In this document: positions 37,373 to 44,725 of the stretch, piece after piece
How the letters are laid out: every line of letters starts with the position of its first letter
Position numbering within the stretch: position 1 is the first letter of the stretch
Translations under genes and position numbers: made by a program
Assembly: GCA_902589185.1 (NCBI GenBank)
Contig: CACIRZ010000006.1
Coordinates: forward strand, 1-52,444
DNA length: 52,444 nt
Reading direction: 5' to 3'
Source of the DNA: an uncultured SAR116 cluster alpha proteobacterium
GTDB lineage: Bacteria; Pseudomonadota; Alphaproteobacteria; Puniceispirillales; Marisalimonadaceae
Notes under the pieces: model-generated
Seen by the model: the letters and a program-made list of their open reading frames with translations, nothing else
Told to the model about the DNA's origin: nothing
Database searches by the model: none

Positions 37373-38062
37373 ATGAAAGTTTTGGCAATAGGCGCACATC
37401 CTGATGATATTGAAATTTTTATGTATGGTATACTTTCTATTTATAAAAAAAAAGGAAATAAGGTATATGCCATGATTGCAACAGATGGAGCTAAAGGAGG
37501 TGCTCAAAAAGGTTTAGTCTTAGCAAAGAAAAGAGCTAAGGAAACTATTGAAGGCCTTAAAAAGTTATCTTCACCAATTTTCTTGAATATACCTGATGGT
37601 AATTTAGGAGAGGATCCTGAGCATCGAAAAATTATCAAAGAAAATATTTTAAAAATAATGCCTGATTTAATTATTACTCATTCACAAAATGATTATCATT
37701 CAGACCACAAATCATTATCTTTAATAACAAAAGAGGCAGTTAGTCATTATATACCAATTTTAAATTGTGATACATTAATGGGTATAAACTTTAATCCTAA
37801 TTATTATGTTGATATAACAGATCACTATTTGGAAAAAAAAGATGCTATACTCAAACACAAAACACAAAATCCTCAAAGATTTATAGATCTATTCAAATTA
37901 ATGAATTCTTATAGGGCAGCTCAATGCAACGCTCCTAAAGGTCATTATGCAGAAGCGTATAGTTTTACACCTTCGTTTCCTTTTGCAGATATAAGAGAAA
38001 TTTTACCATCTGCTTTAAAATTAAGACCTTTTCATATAGAGGACCAACTTGGTTTTTTATAG
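37373..38062 (+). CDS. PIG-L family N-acetylglucosaminyl deacetylase
   Basis: A 229-residue LmbE/PIG-L zinc hydrolase. The metal ligands are seen as His9 and Asp12 in GAHPDD and His112 in YHSDHKS. Family members remove acetyl groups from GlcNAc-containing molecules (PIG-L, MshB, BshB). No bacillithiol or mycothiol genes are near. Next to the GH84 gene it may deacetylate GlcNAc or a muropeptide sugar; this is inference. AGGAG lies 9 bases before the ATG. A weak promoter (TTGATA 37317-37322, 18 bases, TACTAT 37341-37346) precedes it. Its 3' end overlaps anmK by 6 bases. Confidence 0.87.
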   Translation: MKVLAIGAHPDDIEIFMYGILSIYKKKGNKVYAMIATDGAKGGAQKGLVLAKKRAKETIEGLKKLSSPIFLNIPDGNLGEDPEHRKIIKENILKIMPDLIITHSQNDYHSDHKSLSLITKEAVSHYIPILNCDTLMGINFNPNYYVDITDHYLEKKDAILKHKTQNPQRFIDLFKLMNSYRAAQCNAPKGHYAEAYSFTPSFPFADIREILPSALKLRPFHIEDQLGFL

Positions 38063-39147
38063 ATATTTAAACAACTTTCCTCCTGACAAAGGATTAAGCA
38101 CTCCAGTTGTAGAAGGAAAAGTGAATGGAAGCTTGTAAATTGACCTTGCTGACAAATAAGCAATAAGTTCTGCTTCTATATAATCAAAATTAATACCAAG
38201 TTGTTTTTCATTATAAACTTTTAATTTTAGGCTATCTTTCAAACGTTTTATTAAATGAAGGTTTCTGGAACCTCCTCCAGTTATAATTATACTTTTAACT
38301 TTTTTTGGTAAAAGTTGAAAGCTAGTGACAATAGTCTCAACAGTAAACTCAGCCAAGGTCGCCATAGTATCATGAACAGAAAATTGTTTTTTAATTAATT
38401 CATTGTACTGTGGGCTAAACCCGTTTCTATCAAGAGATTTTGGAGGAGTTATTTTAAAAAAATCATGTTTTAAAAATTTTTCTATTTCAGATTTTATTGG
38501 ATTTCCTTTAGAAGCAAAATTACCATTTTTATCAAAATTTTTGTTGAATATATTAAGCATATAATCATCCATTAGTGCATTTCCTGGTCCTGTATCAAAT
38601 CCTATTAATTCATTCCCATCCCAGTATGTTAAGTTAGAAACACCACCAATGTTTATGATGCAAGATGGAAGTTCGAGTTTAAGCTCATTAATAATAAATT
38701 TATGATAAATAGGAGCTAATGGTGCACCTTGGCCTCCAGATGCAATATCGTTTGATCTGAAATTAAAAACAATATCCTTATTGAGTAATTTTGCTAATTT
38801 CTCTGGATCACCTAATTGAATTGAAACTCTTTTTTTAGGGTTATGGTATATTGTTTGACCGTGAAATCCAATTAAATCACAGTTTTGAACAATATCCAAA
38901 TCTTTTAAAGCTGCGTAATGTTCTTTTGTTATAAATTCGTCTAAAAAACTTTTTTTTTTAAATGGATATTTATATCTTTTTTCAATATATCGTCTAAAAA
39001 TTTTTTTGTGTCAGGGCTATATTTGTAATAGAAATTTTTATTTAATCTTATTAAATCTGTACCATTAGTCCTAACTAGACTAATGTCAATTCCATCCATA
39101 CTGGTACCAGTCATTAAGCCGATGATGTTTAAGAAAGGATAATGCAA
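38057..39147 (-). pseudogene. anmK: Anhydro-N-acetylmuramic acid kinase, interrupted by a frameshift
   Basis: AnmK phosphorylates and opens 1,6-anhydroMurNAc to MurNAc-6-phosphate for MurQ. The 5' part (39147 to 38941, TTG start after AAAGG) carries GLMTGTSMDGIDISL. It then ends at a TAG just after a run of ten A on the coding strand (plus-strand T run 38950-38959). The next frame continues without a break as SFLDEFITKEHYAALKDLD and DLIGFHGQT, NIGGVSNLTYWDG, GFDTGPGNALMDD and TGGGSRN to the stop at 38057. Joined, the length (about 363) is right for AnmK. One extra A, or a -1 shift on the A run, restores the frame. It may be a real mutation, a sequencing error, or a gene rescued by slippage. 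Confidence 0.85.
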
Positions 39148-39189
39148 AATTAATTTTTACCTTTTTAATTTAATTATATAATATCAAAT

Positions 39190-39936
39190 ATGTCTAAAAA
39201 TACACCTAAAACTGAACTTTTATATCTGAAAAGTAAACCAATTGATCATTTAAGTCTTACTGATGGAATATCTCTCATGATCAAAGAGCAAAAAAATGCC
39301 GCTTTAGAGGTGAAGAGATCAATAAAATCAATAGAACATACAATAGAAGCTATTTATAAACATTTAACCTTAAACTCAAAAGGTAGACTAATATATGTAG
39401 GAGCTGGAACCTCAGCCAGAATAGGTGTACAAGATGGGGTTGAGTTATTTCCAACATTTAATTGGCCAAAGGAGCGTTTAGATTTTATTATCGCTGGTGG
39501 GATCAATGCTTTATTAAATGCAATTGAAAATGCCGAAGATAATAAATATTCAGCTGAAAAAATTGTAGAAGATAAAATGGTTTTTCACGAAGATGTTGTA
39601 ATTGGTCTTGCCGCTAGTGGTAACACTCCTTTTACATGTAAAGTTTTGGAAAAAGCTCAAAATCGAAACGCTCTTACTATTGCAATTAGTAATAACCCTA
39701 ATGGTGAAATTCTAAAATATGGTGATCATAAAATTGTTCTTAATACAAAAGCAGAGGTTATAGCGGGCTCTACTAGACTTAAGGCAGGGACAGCTCAAAA
39801 AATATGCCTTAATGTAATTTCTTCTATGGTAATGGTTAAATTGGGAAGGGTAAAAAATGGAGTGATGAATGAAATGGTGCCAACAAATGAAAAACTAAGA
39901 ATTAGGAAAAAAAAATTAATTAATTTCATTAATTAA
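39190..39936 (+). CDS. murQ: N-acetylmuramic acid 6-phosphate etherase, short C-terminus
   Basis: MurQ cleaves the lactyl ether of MurNAc-6-phosphate to give GlcNAc-6-phosphate and lactate. The SIS domain shows VGAGTSARIGVQDGVELFPT (catalytic glutamate region), ALLNAIENAEDN (second acidic site), ASGNTPF and AGSTRLKAGTAQKICLN. At 248 residues it lacks about 50 residues of the helical C-terminal domain of typical MurQ (about 300). It stops shortly after MVPTNEKLRIR, following a 9-A run. All three frames stop at once after that run, so this is not a simple frameshift. It is divergent from anmK (42 bases) and converges on the NlpC gene with 8 overlapping bases. Confidence 0.9.
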   Translation: MSKNTPKTELLYLKSKPIDHLSLTDGISLMIKEQKNAALEVKRSIKSIEHTIEAIYKHLTLNSKGRLIYVGAGTSARIGVQDGVELFPTFNWPKERLDFIIAGGINALLNAIENAEDNKYSAEKIVEDKMVFHEDVVIGLAASGNTPFTCKVLEKAQNRNALTIAISNNPNGEILKYGDHKIVLNTKAEVIAGSTRLKAGTAQKICLNVISSMVMVKLGRVKNGVMNEMVPTNEKLRIRKKKLINFIN

Positions 39937-40684
39937 AATTCATAATTCTTATTATTGGATGTCTCTTACTAGTTCGTTCTAAAATATTTAATAATGGCTC
40001 TCTTGATACCTCCATATGAAAAGCATTTGCATGAATACAATGGGTGTCATCTACCATAATTCCAACATGTCCCTCCCAAAAAACAACATACCCTCTTTTC
40101 AGTTTTTCTTTTTTGTTAATTATTTCTTTATTAAGTAATGACTGATCTATTGAGTTCCGGGGGATATTCTCACCATAAGTTTGGTATGATAACTGTAAAA
40201 GCGCAGAGCAATCTAAACCTATAGAGTTTCTTCCACCCCAAACATAAGGAGTTCCTATTAATTTTTCTGCTATGCTTACCCAATCATCAATTTTTTCTTC
40301 GTTTTTAATTATATGTTTACTTGGTATGTAAGCAAATTTCTGACTTGAATTTTTTCCAAGATAAACTTGAGCCCAGAAATCGTCAAAATCGTTTACATAA
40401 ATTTGTGAGCCTAACGGTAAGTAATTGATGCATCCTGATTTAATATCATTGTCTTTAAATAAATATGATCTATTAGAAACCACTCTATGTGACGATTTTA
40501 TTATTTCACCTAAATATTCTTTATTTACCCAACCACAATAATTATCAGTCAAAAGTTTGCAAAAATACCAATCTAGGTTCTTATCTATGATAGTTAATGT
40601 TTCTCCAAATAAACACTCGGTTTCAAGGCTGGATGATGCTTTTGCTTTTGATCTCATTGGAATAGATGGGGCAATTACATTCAT
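39929..40684 (-). CDS. SH3b plus NlpC/P60 peptidase (YkfC-like)
   Basis: A 251-residue cysteine peptidase. Two bacterial SH3-like segments (about residues 8-60 and 70-125) precede the NlpC/P60 domain, with the triad Cys159 (GLDCSALLQLSY), His206 (EGHVGIM) and His218 (HCIHAN). The layout and spacing follow YkfC, which cuts the D-Glu to diaminopimelate bond of L-Ala-D-Glu peptides. No signal peptide is seen, so cytoplasmic action on recycled peptides is likely. The start overlaps the stop of the amidase gene by 4 bases, so the pair is one operon. Confidence 0.86.
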   Translation of the reverse strand: MNVIAPSIPMRSKAKASSSLETECLFGETLTIIDKNLDWYFCKLLTDNYCGWVNKEYLGEIIKSSHRVVSNRSYLFKDNDIKSGCINYLPLGSQIYVNDFDDFWAQVYLGKNSSQKFAYIPSKHIIKNEEKIDDWVSIAEKLIGTPYVWGGRNSIGLDCSALLQLSYQTYGENIPRNSIDQSLLNKEIINKKEKLKRGYVVFWEGHVGIMVDDTHCIHANAFHMEVSREPLLNILERTSKRHPIIRIMNFN

Positions 40685-41085
40685 AAATTCTTATCTCTAC
40701 ACCACATTTGAACATTAAAATTAGGACATGTTTTTTCTGTTTTACCTGTATCACAATGTCCAATAATTTTTGCATTAGAGTATGTAGCTTTCCATGTTTT
40801 CAAAACTTTTTCGAGAGAAGTGTACTGTTGATCTGTAAAATGATCCCTTCCTATGAGGCAAACACCTAAACTAATATCGTTTTTCCCTTGAACATGAGCT
40901 CCAACCCAATACTCGGGTCTACCATTTTCTATTTTTCCAGATCTACATATTATTTTATGGTAACCTATCCCATCCCAACCAAATTTAAGATGCATTTTAT
41001 GAATATCTAAAGCGGTTAATTCTTTTCTATTGTCTGTGTCAGAGCAGTGAACAACTAATAATTTTATATTTTTTCTTATAAGCAT
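40681..41085 (-). CDS. N-acetylmuramoyl-L-alanine amidase (Amidase_2/PGRP fold, T7-lysozyme-like)
   Basis: A roughly 134-residue zinc amidase, very close in size and pattern to bacteriophage T7 lysozyme. Candidate ligands are His13 (LLVVHCSDT), His110 (IIGHCDT) and Cys120 (KTCPNF), with Tyr42 (GIGYHKII) and Lys118 at the catalytic positions. There is no signal peptide. It could replace AmpD by removing peptides from anhydroMurNAc in the cytoplasm. The ATG at 41085 is preferred over a TTG directly upstream. It is first in a two-gene operon with the NlpC/P60 peptidase, behind its own promoter at 41127-41156. A prophage remnant is an alternative, but no other phage gene is near. Confidence 0.85.
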   Translation of the reverse strand: MLIRKNIKLLVVHCSDTDNRKELTALDIHKMHLKFGWDGIGYHKIICRSGKIENGRPEYWVGAHVQGKNDISLGVCLIGRDHFTDQQYTSLEKVLKTWKATYSNAKIIGHCDTGKTEKTCPNFNVQMWCRDKNL

Positions 41086-41126
41086 CAATAAGCTTTTAAA
41101 TTAAGTGTTATATAATTTACAATTAG

Positions 41127-41156
41127 GTTATAGCATTACTAAATTTATAAGTTCAA
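41127..41156 (-). promoter_or_regulatory. Candidate sigma-70 promoter of the amidase-NlpC operon
   Basis: On the minus strand, TTGAAC (41156-41151), an 18-base spacer and TATAAC (41132-41127) with an upstream TGC form an extended -10 promoter. It would start transcription about 35 bases before the amidase ATG. Motif-based only. Confidence 0.45.
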
Positions 41157-41184
41157 TATCTACTATTAATTATTAAGGAATTAT

Positions 41185-41212
41185 TTAACAATTTAAAATG
41201 AAATGCTATAAT
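41185..41212 (+). promoter_or_regulatory. Candidate strong sigma-70 promoter of the manC polysaccharide cluster
   Basis: TTAACA (41185-41190), a 16-base spacer and a perfect extended -10 TGCTATAAT (41204-41212) point toward manC. Transcription would begin near 41219 and leave a leader of about 117 bases that contains the heptamer repeat at 41251-41284. No JUMPstart/ops element is seen. Confidence 0.55.
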
Positions 41213-41250
41213 ATATGTATAAATTTTTGATAGAGCTTAATTATTTATTT

Positions 41251-41284
41251 AATATTTAATATTTAATATTTAATATTTAATATT
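41251..41284. repeat. Heptamer tandem repeat (AATATTT), about 4.9 copies
   Basis: Four full copies of AATATTT and six bases of a fifth run from 41251 to 41284 without a mismatch. The repeat is in the predicted leader of manC, between the promoter and the start codon, not inside a gene. Copy number could vary by slipped-strand mispairing. Confidence 0.9.
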
Positions 41285-41335
41285 GATGTACTTTAAAAGA
41301 AATATATAGATGCAAAAAGGTATTAAATTTTTTAT

Positions 41336-42763
41336 ATGCTTCCTATAACACCAATATTGTTAGCTGGAGGGTCAGGAACTCGTCTTTGGCCTTCTTCACG
41401 AAAAAGCTATCCAAAACAATTTATGCAATTAAATGCCAATGAAACATTGTTTCAGCAAACAGCGCAAAGGGTTATTACATGCGAAGATTTGAAATTTAAT
41501 TCACATATAATTATTACACATTCACATTTTAGGTTTATTGTAGGGGAGCAACTGCAAGCAATTGGAATAGATCCAAGAAGAATTATAATTGAGCCTGAAT
41601 CAAAAAATACAGCACCAGCAATTGTTGCTGCAACTATTTTTGCCCAAAATGATAATAAGGACGCTATCATTATTACCACTCCTACTGATCACGTCATAAG
41701 AGATACTGAAAAATTTCATGAAGTAATCAAAGTTGGATTAAATGAAATACAAAATGGGAATATTGTTACTTTTGGTATATGTCCATTATATCCTGATACT
41801 GGGTATGGGTATCTAAAATTAGATAAGACAATTAACCAAGCCTCAAGAAAAGTGCTAAAATTTGTTGAAAAACCTAATAAGGCACTTGCACAAAGAATGC
41901 TTGAAGAAGGTGACTATTTCTGGAATTCGGGTATTTTTATGTTTCGTGCAAGAGACATGATTAATGCTTTTGAATTGTATGCAAAAGACATTAAATCAAT
42001 GGTTATGAAATCGGTAAATCTATCTGTAGAGGATTTGGCTTTTACAAAGCTTGATAAAAAACATTGGAACAAATTAGAGGCAATAAGCATTGACTATGCC
42101 ATAATGGAAAAAGCAAAAAATTTAGTTGCAATTCCATATCACTCTGGCTGGTCAGATTTGGGTAATTGGGATTCTGTTTGGCGAGAAGCGAAACAAGATC
42201 AGTATGGAGTTGCTTTATCTAAAAATGCACATGCTATAGAATGTAAAAATTCTCTTCTGCGATCAGAAAATGGTAATCAGGAGATTGTTGGCTTAGGCCT
42301 TGAAGATATAGTAGCTATTTCTATGCCAGACGCAGTTTTGGTTGCTAATAAATATAAAAGCCAGGACGTCAAAAAAGTAGTAGAGTATTTGAAATCTGAA
42401 AATATATCTCAATCAGAGTCTTTCACTAAGGATCATCGACCTTGGGGATCGTTTGAAATTTTGTCTGAAGGTGTAGGTTTTAAAGTTAAAAGAATTACTG
42501 TAAAAGCAGGAGCAGCTCTAAGTTTACAAAGTCATAAACATCGCTCTGAGCATTGGGTAGTTGTTGAAGGATCTGCGGTTGTTACAATTAACGAAAGTAC
42601 CAAAGTCATAGCTGCGGGACAGTCAACATATGTCCCATTAGGCTCAATACACCGTCTAGAAAACCAAGAAAAACAAACATTAATAATAATTGAGATTCAG
42701 ATTGGTTCTTACTTAGGTGAAGATGACATAATTAGATATGAAGATGTTTATTCACGAAAATGA
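41336..42763 (+). CDS. manC: Mannose-1-phosphate guanylyltransferase / mannose-6-phosphate isomerase
   Basis: A 475-residue bifunctional type II enzyme. The N-terminal nucleotidyltransferase has GGSGTRLWPSSRKSYPKQF and FVEKPNKA. The C-terminal cupin isomerase domain has HKHRSEHWVVVEGSAVV. It makes GDP-mannose, the precursor used by Gmd and Fcl in the same cluster. No phosphomannomutase (manB) is seen in the window. The ATG at 41336 is followed directly by PITPILLAGG, as in homologues. It opens the rightward polysaccharide cluster; the next gene follows after 10 bases. Confidence 0.96.
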   Translation: MLPITPILLAGGSGTRLWPSSRKSYPKQFMQLNANETLFQQTAQRVITCEDLKFNSHIIITHSHFRFIVGEQLQAIGIDPRRIIIEPESKNTAPAIVAATIFAQNDNKDAIIITTPTDHVIRDTEKFHEVIKVGLNEIQNGNIVTFGICPLYPDTGYGYLKLDKTINQASRKVLKFVEKPNKALAQRMLEEGDYFWNSGIFMFRARDMINAFELYAKDIKSMVMKSVNLSVEDLAFTKLDKKHWNKLEAISIDYAIMEKAKNLVAIPYHSGWSDLGNWDSVWREAKQDQYGVALSKNAHAIECKNSLLRSENGNQEIVGLGLEDIVAISMPDAVLVANKYKSQDVKKVVEYLKSENISQSESFTKDHRPWGSFEILSEGVGFKVKRITVKAGAALSLQSHKHRSEHWVVVEGSAVVTINESTKVIAAGQSTYVPLGSIHRLENQEKQTLIIIEIQIGSYLGEDDIIRYEDVYSRK

Positions 42764-42773
42764 GGCCAAATAA

Positions 42774-43529
42774 ATGTATCATTACCCACTTTTATCAAAG
42801 ATGGATATTGGTTTTATAAGAGCCCCAGGTCCAGGATTTGGTAATTTATTATTTCCGATTGGTAGAGCACTTCAAGAAGCTAATGCTAAAAAAGAAGTTT
42901 TTGTTCGCCCTACTATGTTAAATTTAAAACTAGGACCTCTTATACGTTGGGAAAAGGATTTAAGGTTATATAATAAAGAGTTTAAAAGACGTAATTATAA
43001 TGATTGGATAGATTTCCTACGAGTCAATTTTTTTAAGAATAAAGTTGTACTGCATAATGGATTAGGAAACTTTTTTCATGATATAAAAAAATCAGATTTG
43101 CTCATAAAAAATTGGCTACTTTTAAATTCTCTTGAGAAACCATTTAATAATAGAGGAAAAATTGCTGTCCATATTCGTCGTGGAGACTTTAATAAATTTA
43201 ATGTATCCCAATTTTCCTCCCAAATCCCAACTCAATGGTATCTCGATGTTGTGGATAGGTTACTTTCAAAGGTTGATAAGGATATTATTTTATATAGTGA
43301 TGCTGAAGTTTCCAATGATTGGTTAACTTTTGGGTCTAGGGTAAAGTTGTCTCGAAATATATCTGCATGTTCAAATATATTAAGTATGTCTACTGCAGAT
43401 ATTTTGGTAGCATCAAGATCTACCTTTTCCCTTTGGTCATATTTTTTATCTAAACAAAAAACACTTTTTCCTAAGGGTTTAGACTTACAAAAATATATAA
43501 GTGAAACTATAAATATACATTATGTTTAA
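42774..43529 (+). CDS. GT11-like fucosyltransferase candidate
   Basis: A 251-residue protein with GPGFGNLLFPIGRAL near the start and AVHIRRGDF (His133, Arg135, Arg136, Asp138), the HxRRxD motif of alpha-1,2/alpha-1,6-fucosyltransferases (GT11/GT23 group). ILYSDAEVS and ILVASRSTFSLWSYFLS fit the donor-binding half. It is somewhat shorter than typical GT11 (about 290). The gmd-fcl pair downstream supplies GDP-L-fucose, which supports transfer of fucose; exact linkage unknown. Its last 8 bases overlap the flippase gene. Confidence 0.72.
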   Translation: MYHYPLLSKMDIGFIRAPGPGFGNLLFPIGRALQEANAKKEVFVRPTMLNLKLGPLIRWEKDLRLYNKEFKRRNYNDWIDFLRVNFFKNKVVLHNGLGNFFHDIKKSDLLIKNWLLLNSLEKPFNNRGKIAVHIRRGDFNKFNVSQFSSQIPTQWYLDVVDRLLSKVDKDIILYSDAEVSNDWLTFGSRVKLSRNISACSNILSMSTADILVASRSTFSLWSYFLSKQKTLFPKGLDLQKYISETINIHYV

Positions 43530-44658
43530 TCAAAAGTTATTTTCTTTTTTGCAAGTTGTGGCCCAGGCTTTATTTTCATTTGTTTTTTTGAGTACATTAA
43601 TAAAATCAGGGTCTGAAGCAGATTATATTGACTGGTCATTATCTATATCAGTGGTATCAGCAATATATTCTATAAACATTTTTTCTGGTGTACTATTTAA
43701 TAAATTTATTGCCTCAGGCAAATACAGTACAAACATAATATTTCTTAATGTTATTGGTATCATTGCTATTTCTATAATAATGTTAATATATGGTGTTTTT
43801 TCAGATGAAAATATTTTTTTCTATTTAGCTATCCTATTTGCTTCCGTTATGCAGTTACATTTTTCATTATGCAATATAGTTGATGGACTTGGAAAGTTGG
43901 TCAGTCGTTGCAAAGTGCAAATAATAATTTTTACAATATTCTCCTTAATAATATTTTTTGCTCAGCATCAAAATATATCAATTGTACGAATTCTTATTTT
44001 AGCATTACTATCTTATTCTTTTATTGGAATAGTTTGTATTTTTATAGTTACAGTGAACAAAAGTTGGGATTTTAGTCTCCCTCAATATGATTGGTCTATT
44101 TTAATATCACAAAACTCTTATTCAATAGGAAGATCAGTTATACAATCGTCTATTGAACCATTGATTAAGTATAATTTGTTAGCGTATGGAGCTAGCAGCC
44201 TTGTTATATTATTTGATGTTTCAACAAGGATAGCCTCAACTATACGTACATTTATTGCCTCTTTAAATATACCTTTAATTACTGTCTGGAGCAAAAAGTA
44301 CTCACAAAATATTTTTAATAAAGAATTAATAATTAACATTTCGTTGGCACTAGTTTTAAATATTACTTATCTGTTTTTCAGCACAATGATTTTTAACTCA
44401 TTTTTTCATGTTGAAGAACAAAATTTTCTTTTTACTACAATTATTATTAGCACTTATTTTTTAATGACTCTACAAAATCTACCAAATATAAGTAATATTG
44501 CTCTAAATAAATTAGACAAAAATTTTTATGCAAGTTTATTAGTTTTAATTAGTGTTGGGGTAGGTTATTTTTTTATATCAAATGCAGAAGATTATATAGT
44601 AAGTTATTTGATAGGTTACATTTTCTCTACTGCCTATTTATTTAACCACTCTAGATGA
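43522..44658 (+). CDS. Wzx-like polysaccharide flippase / MATE-fold membrane protein
   Basis: A 378-residue, very hydrophobic protein with about 10-12 helices and few charged residues. Its place among glycosyltransferases, with an 8-base overlap with the GT11-like gene, suggests the translocase for the lipid-linked repeat unit. Sequence motifs of Wzx are weak in general, so the call rests on topology and context. A Wzy-like polymerase is an alternative, but no large periplasmic loop with the Wzy histidine motif is seen. It is slightly short for a 12- to 14-helix Wzx. Confidence 0.65.
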   Translation: MFNQKLFSFLQVVAQALFSFVFLSTLIKSGSEADYIDWSLSISVVSAIYSINIFSGVLFNKFIASGKYSTNIIFLNVIGIIAISIIMLIYGVFSDENIFFYLAILFASVMQLHFSLCNIVDGLGKLVSRCKVQIIIFTIFSLIIFFAQHQNISIVRILILALLSYSFIGIVCIFIVTVNKSWDFSLPQYDWSILISQNSYSIGRSVIQSSIEPLIKYNLLAYGASSLVILFDVSTRIASTIRTFIASLNIPLITVWSKKYSQNIFNKELIINISLALVLNITYLFFSTMIFNSFFHVEEQNFLFTTIIISTYFLMTLQNLPNISNIALNKLDKNFYASLLVLISVGVGYFFISNAEDYIVSYLIGYIFSTAYLFNHSR

Positions 44659-44725
44659 TTTTTGTATAAAGAAAAATTTTATTTTAAAATTGTAAATATA
44701 AATTTAAACTAAGGAAAATTTTTAA

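Noticed and set aside
39908-39925. Nine-A run near the end of murQ as the cause of its truncation
   Set aside because: Both alternative frames reach stops at once after the run, so a single frameshift cannot explain the missing C-terminus.
40681-41085. T7-lysozyme-like amidase as evidence of a prophage
   Set aside because: No integrase, structural or replication phage gene lies nearby, and the flanking genes are recycling enzymes.
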